A stretch of DNA of 57,096 bases, taken from contig JARKPK010000035.1 in assembly GCA_029975295.1 (NCBI GenBank), forward strand, positions 1-57,096, written 5' to 3'. Within the stretch, counting starts at the first letter, position 1. Every line of letters starts with the position of its first letter. The stretch comes from Thermoguttaceae bacterium. GTDB taxonomy: Bacteria; Planctomycetota; Planctomycetia; Pirellulales; Thermoguttaceae. Positions 8,555-18,102 of the stretch are shown piece after piece. The position numbers and the translations under genes are program-made. Below the pieces are notes generated by a model that saw nothing but the letters and a program-made list of their open reading frames with translations, ran no database searches and was not told the origin of the DNA.

Positions 8555-11473
8555 ATGAGTGCCGGCGTGATCTCGTTGCGCGGGGTCGAAGTGCATAATC
8601 TCAAGGCCATCGACCTCGATCTCCCGCGACGGCGATTGATTGTGCTTTGCGGCCTGAGCGGCAGCGGCAAGAGCAGTCTGGCCCTCGATACGCTTTACGC
8701 CGAAGGCCAACGGCGATACATCGAGAGCTTCTCCGCTTATACGCGACAGTTCCTCGAACGACTGGAGAAGCCGCAAGCCGATCGTATCGACGGCATCCCG
8801 CCGGCTGTCGCTGTCACCAGCCGCAATCTCAGCCGGTCGAGTCGGGCCACAGTGGGAACAGCCACCGAAACCACCTCGTACTTGCGGCTCTTGTTCGCCA
8901 AGATCGGCCGCGTGTTTTGCTTGCACTGCCGTCGGCCGGTCCGCTGCGACACCGCGCAGAGCACCTTTGAAGCGATTTCGGCCCTCGCGCCCTCGACACG
9001 CGTGATGGTCGGTTTCGTGCCGGCGGAGGCCGAGCCGTCGGGGGCCGCCGAGCTAACCCAACGACTGCGGGAAAGCGGCTTTGTTCGCGTCATCGCGGGC
9101 GACCGAACCGTGTCGTTGGCTGACGAGCCTTTGCCCAACGGCGCGGCCCAATGGCCGCCGTGCGTCGTTGTCGATCGACTCACCGCCGGGGCCGGTCCGC
9201 GATTGCGCGAATCGCTCGAGTCGGCCTTCGAACATGGACGGGGCCGCTGCGTCGTATTCGTCGCCTGCGAATCGGCCGATCCTGCCGCAGCGGCTGCGAC
9301 GACGAACTCTGCCCCGTCGGGCACGAACGACGGTCCGCCCCAGGCGGCGCGCGGCGAGCCGCATGGCGACCGTTCGGGCTTTGATGGGCGCGGACAGTTT
9401 TGCTTGGTGGACGGCCGAGCTTGGCGACGAGTCAACTTCAGCGACTCCCTGGCGTGCGACGAGTGCGGGTGCGTCTATCCCCTGCCCGAACCGCGGTTGT
9501 TCAGTTTCAACAGCCCGTGGGGGGCCTGCCCCACGTGCGAAGGCTTTGGAAACGTGATCGACCTCGACCTCGACCTAGTTGTGCCCGATCCGAACAAATC
9601 GCTCAGCGAAGGCGCCATTGCCCCGCTGAACACGCCGGCCTGCGCGCGCGAGTTCGAGGAAATGCTGCGCGTCGCCGGGCGATGCGGCGTTCCCGTCGAC
9701 GCGCCGTTCCGCACATTGACCGACGAGCAGAAATCGATCGTCCTGCAAGGATCGCCGCAGCACAACTATGGCGGTCTGCAAGGCTTCTTCGCTTACCTCG
9801 AGCGCAAGAAATACAAGATGCACGTCCGCGTATTCCTCAGCCGATGGCGGAGCTACCGCACTTGCCCGCAATGCCTCGGAACGCGGCTGCGGCCCGAAGC
9901 CTTGGCCGTGCAAATCGACGGAAAGACGATCGCCCAAGTGCATCAAATGCCCGTTCGCGACGCCCGAGCGTTTTTCAACACCGTCCGTCTCGACGAGAAC
10001 CAGCGCAAGATCGGCCGAGCGATTCTCGAACAGGTGCAATCGCGGTTGGACTATCTTGAAGCGGTCGGGCTGGGCTATCTCAGTTTGGAGCGAACCCTGC
10101 GCACCCTGAGCGGCGGAGAGTCGCGCCGGGTTGCCTTGACCTCCGCCTTGGGGTCGAGCCTGGTCAATATGCTCTATGTGCTCGATGAGCCCTCGATCGG
10201 CTTGCACCCGCGCGACGTCGATCGGCTCACGGCCGCCGTCGCGCGGCTCCGCGATCGCGACAACACGGTTGTCGTCGTCGAGCACGAAGAGGCAATGATC
10301 CGCGCGGCCGATCATGTGGTGGAAATCGGCCCCGGCGCCGGCGAGCAGGGCGGGCGCGTCGTCTTTCAAGGCTCCCCGTCCGAACTGCTCCGGGCCGAAG
10401 GCAGCCTGACCGGCGACTACTTGGCCGGCCGCCGCGGCGCCGGACCGCCGCCCAAACGACGCGCAACCGAACATGGATGGATTCGTTTGACCGGCGCCCG
10501 CGGAAACAACCTCAAGAATGTCTCAGCCGAGTTCCCGCTGGGCGTGCTGTGCGTGGTCACCGGCGTGAGCGGATCGGGCAAGAGCACCCTGGTGCAAGAC
10601 ACCCTTTATCCCGCGCTGTGCCGCCGCTTGCGCAAAGACGCGCCGAAACCCTACCCGCACGACGACGTGTACGGCGACGGTCAACTCGACGACGTGATAC
10701 TCGTGGATCAAAGCCCCATCGGCCGATCGCCGCGAAGCAACCCGGTGACGTATCTCAAGGCTTTCGACGAAATTCGCGCCGTCTTTGCCGAAACGGTCGA
10801 GGCCAAAACGCGGGGCTACGCGGCCGGGCATTTCAGCTTCAACGTCGATGGCGGCCGCTGCGCAATGTGCGAGGGCGACGGGTTTCTGCAAATCGACATG
10901 CAGTTCCTCGCCGACGTTTACATGAAATGCCCCCAGTGCGGCGGCCGCCGCTATCGCCCCGATATCCTCGATGTGTGCTACCGCGGCCGCAATATCGCCG
11001 AAGTGCTCGACATGACCGTCCGCGAAGCCTTCACCTTCTTTCGCGGCAGGCCGAAGGTGCAGGCCCGGCTTAAGCGGCTGATCGACGTCGGGCTCGATTA
11101 CCTGCGGCTGGGGCAACCGGCCAACACGCTCTCGGGCGGCGAGTCGCAGCGGCTGAAACTGGCCGGCTACCTTTCCTCGGCCAAACGCGGACGATGCCTG
11201 TTCCTGCTCGACGAACCGACCACCGGCCTGCACTTCGCCGACGTGGTGCAACTGCTCGACTGTTTCGAGGCGCTGCTCGCCGTCGGCCATTCGCTGATCG
11301 TGGTCGAACACAATCTGCAACTGATCAAAGCGGCCGACTACATCGTTGATCTCGGCCCGGGCGCGGGCGACGAGGGCGGCACGATCGTCGCCCATGGCAC
11401 TCCGGAAGCCGTCGCCCGGCTCCCGCATTCGATCACAGGCCAATTCCTTGCCGCGGCATTGAAAGCACGATGA
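8555..11473 (+). CDS. uvrA: UvrA-family excinuclease ATPase (possibly a divergent paralogue)
   Basis: 972 residues from the ATG at 8555, chosen because AGGTGG ends 4 bases before it. Two ABC modules are complete: Walker A GLSGSGKSS near residue 33 and GVSGSGKST near 670, with signatures LSGGESRR (about 518) and LSGGESQR (about 859). Each half has a Cys4 zinc site (CDECGC...CPTC near 300, CAMC...CPQC near 770). The family binds damaged DNA with UvrB in nucleotide excision repair. Several canonical stretches differ. The first signature is GGESRRVALTSALGSSLVN rather than GGEAQRI, and SNPVTYLKAFDEIRAVF replaces the usual SNPATYTG-type segment. This resembles the divergent UvrA copies found in some planctomycetes. 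The stop overlaps the start of the next gene (ATGA). Whether it is the main repair UvrA cannot be decided here. Confidence 0.9.
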   Translation: MSAGVISLRGVEVHNLKAIDLDLPRRRLIVLCGLSGSGKSSLALDTLYAEGQRRYIESFSAYTRQFLERLEKPQADRIDGIPPAVAVTSRNLSRSSRATVGTATETTSYLRLLFAKIGRVFCLHCRRPVRCDTAQSTFEAISALAPSTRVMVGFVPAEAEPSGAAELTQRLRESGFVRVIAGDRTVSLADEPLPNGAAQWPPCVVVDRLTAGAGPRLRESLESAFEHGRGRCVVFVACESADPAAAAATTNSAPSGTNDGPPQAARGEPHGDRSGFDGRGQFCLVDGRAWRRVNFSDSLACDECGCVYPLPEPRLFSFNSPWGACPTCEGFGNVIDLDLDLVVPDPNKSLSEGAIAPLNTPACAREFEEMLRVAGRCGVPVDAPFRTLTDEQKSIVLQGSPQHNYGGLQGFFAYLERKKYKMHVRVFLSRWRSYRTCPQCLGTRLRPEALAVQIDGKTIAQVHQMPVRDARAFFNTVRLDENQRKIGRAILEQVQSRLDYLEAVGLGYLSLERTLRTLSGGESRRVALTSALGSSLVNMLYVLDEPSIGLHPRDVDRLTAAVARLRDRDNTVVVVEHEEAMIRAADHVVEIGPGAGEQGGRVVFQGSPSELLRAEGSLTGDYLAGRRGAGPPPKRRATEHGWIRLTGARGNNLKNVSAEFPLGVLCVVTGVSGSGKSTLVQDTLYPALCRRLRKDAPKPYPHDDVYGDGQLDDVILVDQSPIGRSPRSNPVTYLKAFDEIRAVFAETVEAKTRGYAAGHFSFNVDGGRCAMCEGDGFLQIDMQFLADVYMKCPQCGGRRYRPDILDVCYRGRNIAEVLDMTVREAFTFFRGRPKVQARLKRLIDVGLDYLRLGQPANTLSGGESQRLKLAGYLSSAKRGRCLFLLDEPTTGLHFADVVQLLDCFEALLAVGHSLIVVEHNLQLIKAADYIVDLGPGAGDEGGTIVAHGTPEAVARLPHSITGQFLAAALKAR

Positions 11474-12504
11474 ACGCACCCTCCCCGCGATACGATCGTC
11501 AAACCCGCTTCGCCGAGTTGGGCCCCGAAGGGCAGCGGCGTTTGGCCCGCAGCCGCGTTCTCGTATGCGGTTGCGGCGCGCTGGGCAGCGTTGCGGCGCA
11601 ATGGCTGGTACGGGCCGGAGTCGGCTTCATCCGACTGATCGACCGCGATCTTGTGGAACTGAGCAACCTGCATCGCCAAACGTTGTACGACGAAGCGGAT
11701 GCCGTCTCGGGCATGCCCAAAGCCGTGTTGGCTCAAACCCGGTTGCGGCAAATCAACTCGGAGGTGGAAGTCGAAGGGATCGTCGCCGATCTGCACGCCG
11801 GCAATGTTGCCCAACTGGCCGGCGGCGCAGACCTCATTGTGGACGGTACCGACAACTTCGAAACGCGCTATCTGATCAACGACTGGGCCGTTGCGGCAGG
11901 CATTCCCTGGATTTACGGCGGCGTGGTCGGCGATGAAGGCTGCGCCTGGACGATCATCCCCGAAAAGACGCCCTGCCTCCGCTGCCTCATGCCGCAGCCT
12001 CCGGCTCCGGGAACAACGCCCACGTGCGAAACGATGGGCGTGCTGGGGCCGGCCGCCGGGTTGATCGCTGCTTGGCAGGCCAACGAAGCCATCAAACTGC
12101 TCGCCGGCCGAATTGAATCGGCTGTGCCCGGCATCCTCGCCGTCGATCTTTGGCGCGGCACGTTTCGACTGAGCACGATGGGCCGCTACGCTCCCGGCAC
12201 TTCCTGTCCGGCCTGCGGAACACGCGAGTTTCCGGCGTTGGCCGGGCGCGAACAGGCGCGAACCACCGTGCTCTGCGGTCGCGGCGCCGTGCAAATCACT
12301 TTGGCGCAACTGCCCGCGCCGCTCGATCAGCTTGCCGAACAGCTTCGCGGAGTCGCGGGCGAACTGACCGTCAACGACTATCTGCTGCGAGCTCGATGGG
12401 ATGATCGGTCGATCACGCTGTTCACCGACGGACGAGTCGTCGTCTCGGGAACTGATGACCCCGTTGCCGCCCGATCGCTCTTGGCCAAGTACATCGGCCT
12501 GTGA
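11470..12504 (+). CDS. ThiF/MoeB/HesA-family adenylyltransferase (E1-like)
   Basis: 344 residues. The ATG overlaps the uvrA stop by four bases (ATGA), so translation is probably coupled. The N-terminal 245 residues form the E1-like Rossmann domain: VCGCGALGS nucleotide loop near residue 33, DLVELSNLHRQ, DGTDNFETRYLIND, and two CXXC pairs (CLRC about 170, CPAC about 247) that hold zinc. The candidate catalytic Cys is in TCETMGVLGP near 186. The C-terminal 100 residues are not a rhodanese but an alpha/beta extension (CGRGAVQI...LFTDGRVVVSGTDD...), seen in many MoeB-like proteins. Such enzymes adenylate the C-terminal Gly of a ThiS/MoaD-type carrier for sulfur transfer in thiamine, molybdopterin or tRNA thiolation. 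No carrier gene is nearby, so the pathway is open. Confidence 0.85.
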   Translation: MNAPSPRYDRQTRFAELGPEGQRRLARSRVLVCGCGALGSVAAQWLVRAGVGFIRLIDRDLVELSNLHRQTLYDEADAVSGMPKAVLAQTRLRQINSEVEVEGIVADLHAGNVAQLAGGADLIVDGTDNFETRYLINDWAVAAGIPWIYGGVVGDEGCAWTIIPEKTPCLRCLMPQPPAPGTTPTCETMGVLGPAAGLIAAWQANEAIKLLAGRIESAVPGILAVDLWRGTFRLSTMGRYAPGTSCPACGTREFPALAGREQARTTVLCGRGAVQITLAQLPAPLDQLAEQLRGVAGELTVNDYLLRARWDDRSITLFTDGRVVVSGTDDPVAARSLLAKYIGL

Positions 12505-13272
12505 CGCTTCTGCCCAAGGTCGGTCTCGCTTCGCTCGTTCAGACCGTCCCAAACCGCAATTGTTTCGCAATCGGAGGCATCACTCGTTACAAATCGAATG
12601 CGGCCACCGTTATGAAACGCCGCATTGCGACCCTCTCCCGCACAATAGGGGCAATCCACAGGCGCAAGCATTTTCTGAGACGAAAAAAACCGGCCCGATA
12701 AGTTCCGACCGAGCAATCACTTGCCACCGCGACTTCACTTCATTGCTCGCAAGCCTCTTGCAATCGCCGAATTGCTCGGTAAGCTTTGCACAACCGATAA
12801 AGTTGATGCAGGATGCACAGTCCAGCACAGGATGTCTTGACTATATTCTGCGGATTGCTTTTCGCCGGCCTGAGTGCCTGATCGGCCTCGGGGCAAGGCG
12901 AAAGCCAGTACGTATCTGTTTGGGCGCCCGTTGACCAGCCTGCCGGTTCGCGTTTCGAACCATTTGGCCAAGCGAGGGCGGCCCGCCTGAGTGCGATTTG
13001 GATCGAGCAACGCTGTCGTTTTTCGCGGCGATGCTTCGACGGCGTGCCCGTTGCGCGCCTGCCTGTTGAGGTTCCCCTTCGGCCGAGGCCATTCGCGGTT
13101 TTTCGTCCGTTGTGCGGAAAGAGCGTCGCTTTGCCCCGGCCTGGGCAGACCGTGCCGGTAACCGGGCTCACGGCGTCTCCTGCCATGGAGCCGGCCAGCA
13201 GCGGCGCCGGCGCCAACCGGCTCCCGTCGCTCCAGGCACGGAACCACCGTTTGAGGAGGAGGATTCGAGAAC
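12505..13272. other. Intergenic region (768 bp), nothing recognised
   Basis: Somewhat lower in G+C than the neighbouring genes. Short frames on both strands do not resemble proteins. One minus-strand frame contains a lone CPYCAGEGRN stretch, but it runs antisense into the ThiF-like gene and is not supported. No tRNA-like fold or strong terminator was found. Confidence 0.4.
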
Positions 13273-13833
13273 ATGTTTTCTTCGACGCTGATGTGTGTGC
13301 TGATGACGTTGGGCGCCGAGGCCCAAACCCCGGAAAAGGCGACTGCCGAGGCCCCCGCGGCGCAAGCCGCTGCCGCGGGCCAGCCCGCCGCGCCTGCCCA
13401 ACCCGCCGATAAATCGACCGACCCGACTCCGCCACAGCTTCCCGTTCCGCCGACCTCCAACGGCGATTCCGCCCAGACCAAGGCCGCTGAGGACATCGAG
13501 CTGCTCGACATCGAGCGCAACATCATCGAGTACACCAACGCGGAGCGGGTGAAGTACGGTCTGGCCGCATTCCAGGTGGATAAAGAGCTGATGGAAACCG
13601 CCCGCGAGCACGCCCGCTGGATGGCGCGCAATCGATCGATGGTTCACACTCACCGTCCCGTGGCCGAGAACATCGCCATGGGCTATCCGCACAGCAGCGT
13701 TGCCGTGCGCGGCTGGATGAACTCGTCGGGCCATCGGGCCAATATCCTCAACCGCGGCCACACGCGCATCGGTGTTGCCGCCTATCGCTCGGAAAACGGC
13801 ACGATCTACTGGTGCCAACAGTTCCGTCGTTAG
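13273..13833 (+). CDS. Secreted CAP/SCP-domain (YkwD-like) protein
   Basis: 186 residues. A strong Shine-Dalgarno (AGGAGGAGG, 13254-13262) fixes the ATG at 13273. The first about 17 residues form a short signal-like hydrophobic run (MFSSTLMCVLMTLGAEA). Residues about 18-70 are a Pro/Ala/Thr-rich linker. The CAP domain fills the rest: IIEYTNAERVKYGL, a first His in REHARWMARNRSMVHTH, AENIAMGY, WMNSSGHRANIL with the second conserved His, and IGVAAYRSENGTIYWCQQF at the end. Bacterial CAP proteins are extracytoplasmic, with poorly defined roles in envelope biology or proteolysis. Neighbouring genes give no further clue. Confidence 0.9.
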   Translation: MFSSTLMCVLMTLGAEAQTPEKATAEAPAAQAAAAGQPAAPAQPADKSTDPTPPQLPVPPTSNGDSAQTKAAEDIELLDIERNIIEYTNAERVKYGLAAFQVDKELMETAREHARWMARNRSMVHTHRPVAENIAMGYPHSSVAVRGWMNSSGHRANILNRGHTRIGVAAYRSENGTIYWCQQFRR

Positions 13834-14204
13834 AACGCGCGGTCAGAAAAAGCAACACCAGCGGCGGCGCACCGGTCCGGCCGGCCATGGCAATCGGGCG
13901 TCGATCGGCGCGCCGCAATCGCGCTGCCTGTTGTTTGCCTGCCCGCTCTTCCAACGATCGCCGCTTTGGCGAACATGCTCCCGTTTGCGCTGTCGGCGCC
14001 GATCTGTTATCTTAGAGCTTCGCCCGCGGAACGCATGCGATGCGCGCCGTGCAGGACTGCAAAGCGGACGCCGTCGACGCCGGTTGATGTTCAGAAGACC
14101 AATGCAACCCGGCCGACCAAAGGGCGACCGGCGCCTTCGATTGGAAGCCTTTGTCGCCGTTTCATCGCGTTTCTGACGATCTTGAGGGCGGGGAGCATGT
14201 TGAG
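13834..14204. other. Intergenic region (371 bp)
   Basis: Between the CAP-domain gene and the OleC-like gene, both on the plus strand. No RNA gene or clear terminator was seen. The last 15 bases contain the ribosome-binding site of the next gene. Confidence 0.4.
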
Positions 14205-15884
14205 ATGTTCGTCAATGTTGGGCGGCGGCTGAGCGATCAGGCGGCACGAACGCCCGAGGCGATCGCTGTTGTCGAAACGCTTGGCCGGGGCTCCGACGGT
14301 CGCTACCGCTATCGCCAGGCGACGTTTCGCCAGCTCGACGACGACAGCACGCGCATTGCCGCCGGCCTGATCGCCGCGGGGATTATCCCCGGCGCGCGAA
14401 CCGTGCTGATGGTTCATCCGGGCATCGATTTCATTAGCCTGGTGTTCGCGTTGTTCAAGGCGGGCGCGGTTGCCGTGTTGATCGACCCCGGGATGGGCCG
14501 CGGTCCGCTCATCCGTTGTTTGCGCGACGTTCAGCCGCAGGCTTGGATCGGCGTGTCGAAGGCGCAGGCGATTCGCGCGTTGCTGCGATGGCTTTTTCCT
14601 CGGCCGCGCTGTTTGGTAACCGTGGGTCCGCGCCTATTCTGGGGCGGAACAACGCTCGATCGCCTGCGACGAACCACAGCCGGCGATCGAGCTTCGATCG
14701 GCGAAGTCCCCGTCCGCGTCGGGCCGAACGATCCCGCCGCAATCATCTTCACCAGCGGCGGAACCGGTCCGCCCAAGGGCGTGCTTTACACGCACGGCAA
14801 TTTCGACGCCCAAGTCGATCAAATCCAGAAGCATTACGGAATTGAGCCGGGCGAAATCGATTTGCCCTGCTTTCCGCTGTTCGGGCTGTTCAACTGCGCG
14901 ATGGGGGTCACGGCGGTGATCCCCGCAATGGACGCTTCGCGCCCGGCGAAGGCCGACCCCCGTGCCATCATTCAAGCGGCCAACGACTGGCAGACGACGC
15001 AGGCCTTCGCTTCGCCGGCGGTTTGGAAGAATGTCGGCACGTATGCGGCAGCGCATGGGGAGAAAATGCCCAGTCTGCGGCGCGTTATGTCGGCCGGAGC
15101 GTCGGTGCCGACCGAGGTTCTCCAACGCATGCTAGACTGCATCTCGCCCGAGGGCGACGTGTTCACTCCCTACGGCGCCACCGAGGCGCTGCCGGTCGCT
15201 TCGATCTCGGCCCGCGAGGTGCTCAGCGAGACCGCCGCGGCAACCCGTGACGGAAGCGGTGTGTGTGTTGGGCGGCGATTCGAGGGAATCCGCTGGAAGA
15301 TCATCCGCATCGTCGATGGCCCGATCGCCACCCTCGATCAGGCCGAAGAATTGCCGCAAGGCGAAATCGGCGAACTGATCGTCTCGGGGCCAGTGGTTAC
15401 GACCCGCTACGTGACTCGCGTGGAAGCGAACGCCTGGGCGAAGATCGCCGATGGCGATGGTTTCTGGCACCGGATGGGCGACGTTGGTTACCTCGATCAG
15501 CACGACCGTTTCTGGATTTTCGGCCGGTTGGTCCATCGTGTGGTGACTGCCAACGGAACACTCTATCCCGAACCGTGCGAGGCCGTCTTCAACGCGCATC
15601 CGCTGGTGGCTCGCAGCGCCTTGGTCGGCATAGGCCCGCGGATGAATCAAACGCCGGTGATCGTGATCGAACTGCATCCAAAACACTCATCCCTATCCCG
15701 CGACGAGCGCCGCCGATTGTTCGACGAATTGGCCGCCGCGGCGGGCAAATACCCGCATACGGCCGTCATCCGCCATTTTCTGATCCACCCCGGCTTCCCC
15801 GTCGACGTGCGTCACAACGCCAAGATCGCCCGAGAGAAGCTCGCCCGTTGGGCTGCTGGAAAAATCGCCGGAAACCTGCGATAA
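14205..15884 (+). CDS. OleC-like AMP-forming synthetase (fatty-acid ligase / beta-lactone synthetase family)
   Basis: 559 residues from the ATG at 14205, which has GGGGAG (14190-14195) nine bases upstream; an in-frame TTG at 14151 is less likely. ANL-superfamily motifs are in order: IIFTSGGTGPPKGVLYTH (P-loop), FTPYGATEALPV, FWHRMGDVGYLDQHDRFWIFGR, and a C-terminal lysine region (DVRHNAKIAREKLARW). Between them lies CFPLFGLFNCAMGVTAVIPAMD then ASRPAKADP, a stretch I recognise as typical of OleC rather than of ordinary acyl-CoA ligases. OleC converts beta-hydroxy acids to beta-lactones in long-chain olefin biosynthesis with OleA, OleB and OleD. None of those partners is adjacent here. An acyl-CoA ligase role remains possible. 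Confidence 0.8.
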   Translation: MFVNVGRRLSDQAARTPEAIAVVETLGRGSDGRYRYRQATFRQLDDDSTRIAAGLIAAGIIPGARTVLMVHPGIDFISLVFALFKAGAVAVLIDPGMGRGPLIRCLRDVQPQAWIGVSKAQAIRALLRWLFPRPRCLVTVGPRLFWGGTTLDRLRRTTAGDRASIGEVPVRVGPNDPAAIIFTSGGTGPPKGVLYTHGNFDAQVDQIQKHYGIEPGEIDLPCFPLFGLFNCAMGVTAVIPAMDASRPAKADPRAIIQAANDWQTTQAFASPAVWKNVGTYAAAHGEKMPSLRRVMSAGASVPTEVLQRMLDCISPEGDVFTPYGATEALPVASISAREVLSETAAATRDGSGVCVGRRFEGIRWKIIRIVDGPIATLDQAEELPQGEIGELIVSGPVVTTRYVTRVEANAWAKIADGDGFWHRMGDVGYLDQHDRFWIFGRLVHRVVTANGTLYPEPCEAVFNAHPLVARSALVGIGPRMNQTPVIVIELHPKHSSLSRDERRRLFDELAAAAGKYPHTAVIRHFLIHPGFPVDVRHNAKIAREKLARWAAGKIAGNLR

Positions 15885-16081
15885 TTCGATTGGCGCGACA
15901 GCCCGCGGCCAACTAGACTGAATCGCGGCAACGACGATGCGGACTGACCGAACGGTCGGCCGATTGTGCGTTCGGCAAGGCGGCCTCGGCATGGTTCTTC
16001 GAGGCGCCGCGGGCCGGAGATTCGGCACAAACGGGTTTTGTGGGAAGGCCGGCTCCCCTTTTGCCCGAAAAGGGTCTAATC

Positions 16082-17689
16082 ATGGCGGCGGATTGGTATT
16101 GCTATATCGCGGGCCGCGAGTTTGGTCCTCTTTCAGCGCAAGACCTCCGCAATATGGTGGCCGAGGGAAGCCTGACGCCGCGGCATCACGTGCGCCGGGG
16201 CACATCGGGCCCGTGGGTTGAAGCCGGACAAGTGAAAGGTCTGTTCACCGCGTCGGGCAGCCCACAGAACATTCCGGCCCCGCCCGCGCCGTCGGCTTCG
16301 GGCGCGATGCCCGTCGCCTCAGCCCTGGTCGAGCCGCCGCCTCCTCCGGCCGCAGCGGTCCCGGACCCTGCCGGGCCATTGCGGGCAAGCTCGTCAAATA
16401 GTTCGGGATTCGTTGTTGCGCCTGTAGCCGCCTCGGCCGCCGTTCCGGTTGCCCAGCCCGCAGCCGTTGTGCCGCAGGCTGCTGTCGTGCCGCAGGCAAC
16501 CGTGCCTCGCGCAGCGCCGGCGGCATCTACCCTGTCGCCTGCCCACGCCTCTGCGCGCGCAGCGACGGCCAGCGGTTCCCACCGCGCAGTTGCAGGCGGG
16601 GCAACAGCCGCAGTCGATCAGACGCCGCAGGCCGAACTTTCACCCGAGAAGTTGCTGGCCGCCCGGCGGAAAAAGACCAATCGCGTGTTGTTCCTTGCCG
16701 GAGTCGGCACCATCGGGGCGGCGCTGGTCGTGGCGTTGGTCATCTTTCTCTGGCCGCGCGGGGGGCCGCGGCCGGACCAGACCGCCGACGCGAAAGCGTC
16801 GGCCGCGGAAGAACCCGATCCGTTGAAGGCGAGCAAGCCGAGCGTCCCTCCTTCGTCGCCGGCCGAGAGCCCGGCGTCGAACGCCGCTCCGCCCGAAAAA
16901 GCTCCAACCGACGCTCCGCCCGCCGGCGCAGGGGCCGCCGGAGCCACCGCAGTGAAATGGACGCCGGTCGCCGCAGCAGTCGAGCGCGGCGGGCTTGAAG
17001 TGCGCATCGAACAGGTCGGCCCGGGGAAGCCCGCCCTCTACCCGGAAAAGGGCGGCGGCGGTCGCCGCACGTTCCGCAATCCCATGCTGGTCGTCAAGCT
17101 GGTGTTGAAGAACGTCAGCGGCAATCCTTCTGTGCTCTATAAACCGTGGGGATTCAACTACGAAGGCGTATCGCTCAAAGACGATCGCGGACGAACCGTC
17201 GTGCCGGCGCCGATTCGTTCGCGGGGGCTGCTGGCGGAGGGCCAGCAAGACCAACCCCAGGTTGCCGTCGAACAAGTCGTCGAAGACCTTCTTGTCTTCG
17301 AGATTCCGCGAGAAGCCGTTCGGCATCTGCGATTGTTCTTGCCCGGGACGGCCGTGGGAGCGGCCGAGCCGATTGGATTCGAGATTCCGGCAACGGCGAT
17401 GCGCGAATTCGAATCGGTCAAGCGGCCGGGCGGCGAGGCGGGCAACGGCGATAAGCCGATCGTCCCCGGTCGGTCGGGCGTCGGGGACATCGATCGGGCC
17501 ATCGACGAAATCGAGCGAGAGAAACCCGCCGGCAACCGGCCAATGGAACGTCCCGGGGCCGCAACCAAACCGGCCGACGAAGACCCGGCGGGCGACATCT
17601 CGAAGATCAATCGCGATATCGATGAACTGGAAAAGGAACGCGGCGGCATGATGGGCGACCGAAAGAAGGAGGCTCCCGCAGCCCCCTAA
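16082..17689 (+). CDS. GYF_2 (DUF4339) domain membrane protein
   Basis: 535 residues from the ATG at 16082. Residues 1-57 are a GYF_2 domain (WYCYIAGREFGPLSAQDLRNM...HHVRRGTSGPWVEAGQVKGLF), a fold that binds proline-rich peptides. An Ala/Pro/Val-rich linker follows, then one transmembrane helix around residues 201-224 flanked by a Lys/Arg-rich segment. The outer part begins with another Pro/Ala/Ser stretch. It continues with a beta-sandwich (about 300-440; VVKLVLKNVSGNPSVLYKPWGF...GVSLKDDRGRTV) resembling the Ig-like DUF4352 class. Near the C-terminus two charged segments look like copies of each other (IDRAIDEIEREK and INRDIDELEKER). The topology implies a cytoplasmic GYF domain and an extracytoplasmic C-terminus. 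Function unknown; possibly an adaptor for Pro-rich partners. Confidence 0.8.
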   Translation: MAADWYCYIAGREFGPLSAQDLRNMVAEGSLTPRHHVRRGTSGPWVEAGQVKGLFTASGSPQNIPAPPAPSASGAMPVASALVEPPPPPAAAVPDPAGPLRASSSNSSGFVVAPVAASAAVPVAQPAAVVPQAAVVPQATVPRAAPAASTLSPAHASARAATASGSHRAVAGGATAAVDQTPQAELSPEKLLAARRKKTNRVLFLAGVGTIGAALVVALVIFLWPRGGPRPDQTADAKASAAEEPDPLKASKPSVPPSSPAESPASNAAPPEKAPTDAPPAGAGAAGATAVKWTPVAAAVERGGLEVRIEQVGPGKPALYPEKGGGGRRTFRNPMLVVKLVLKNVSGNPSVLYKPWGFNYEGVSLKDDRGRTVVPAPIRSRGLLAEGQQDQPQVAVEQVVEDLLVFEIPREAVRHLRLFLPGTAVGAAEPIGFEIPATAMREFESVKRPGGEAGNGDKPIVPGRSGVGDIDRAIDEIEREKPAGNRPMERPGAATKPADEDPAGDISKINRDIDELEKERGGMMGDRKKEAPAAP

Positions 17690-18102
17690 GACCGGCCCGC
17701 CGCCAAACCAGTCTCGCCCGATTCGGTCTCGACCGCATGTAAGCGTTCGGCTCCCGAAGAACGATCATCCTCAGGCTTCGCAGACGCGCCGCGCCTTCCA
17801 GCAACAACGCGAGCGGCAAAACCCAAGGCAATCAAAAACAATCCCCTCGGCCCTCACAACAATGCGAGAACCGAGGGGGCTATTCTTCCACGAACGCCGC
17901 GTTCGACCCGGGCCCGGCTGCTTATTCCGCAATTGCCGAATGACACCAAGCCTCTGCAATCGATCGGCCTCGGCCATCGATCGCACAATCTCAACGCCGA
18001 CGGCACACTAAACGCAACGCCGGGCGCCCGATATACCGCGCGGCCGCTGCTTGCGACCGAACAATGCCTGCGCCAGTGCGGTGGAGCTGTGTCGGGTTCG
18101 GT
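17690..18102. other. Convergent intergenic region (413 bp)
   Basis: Lies between the ends of two convergent genes. It holds the hairpin terminator at 17832-17878 and nothing else that I recognise. Confidence 0.5.
17832..17878 (-). terminator. Rho-independent terminator for the VWA/STN gene
   Basis: CCCCTCGG (17843-17850) pairs perfectly with CCGAGGGG (17871-17878). Read on the minus strand the stem is followed by ATTGTTTTTGAT, a good U-tract. It lies about 225 bases beyond the stop of the minus-strand giant gene. It could also act weakly on the plus strand. Confidence 0.65.

Noticed and set aside
12378-12716. Minus-strand frame with CPYCAGEGRN, as a zinc-finger remnant
   Set aside because: Only one CXXC, it overlaps the ThiF-like gene antisense, and the rest is not protein-like.
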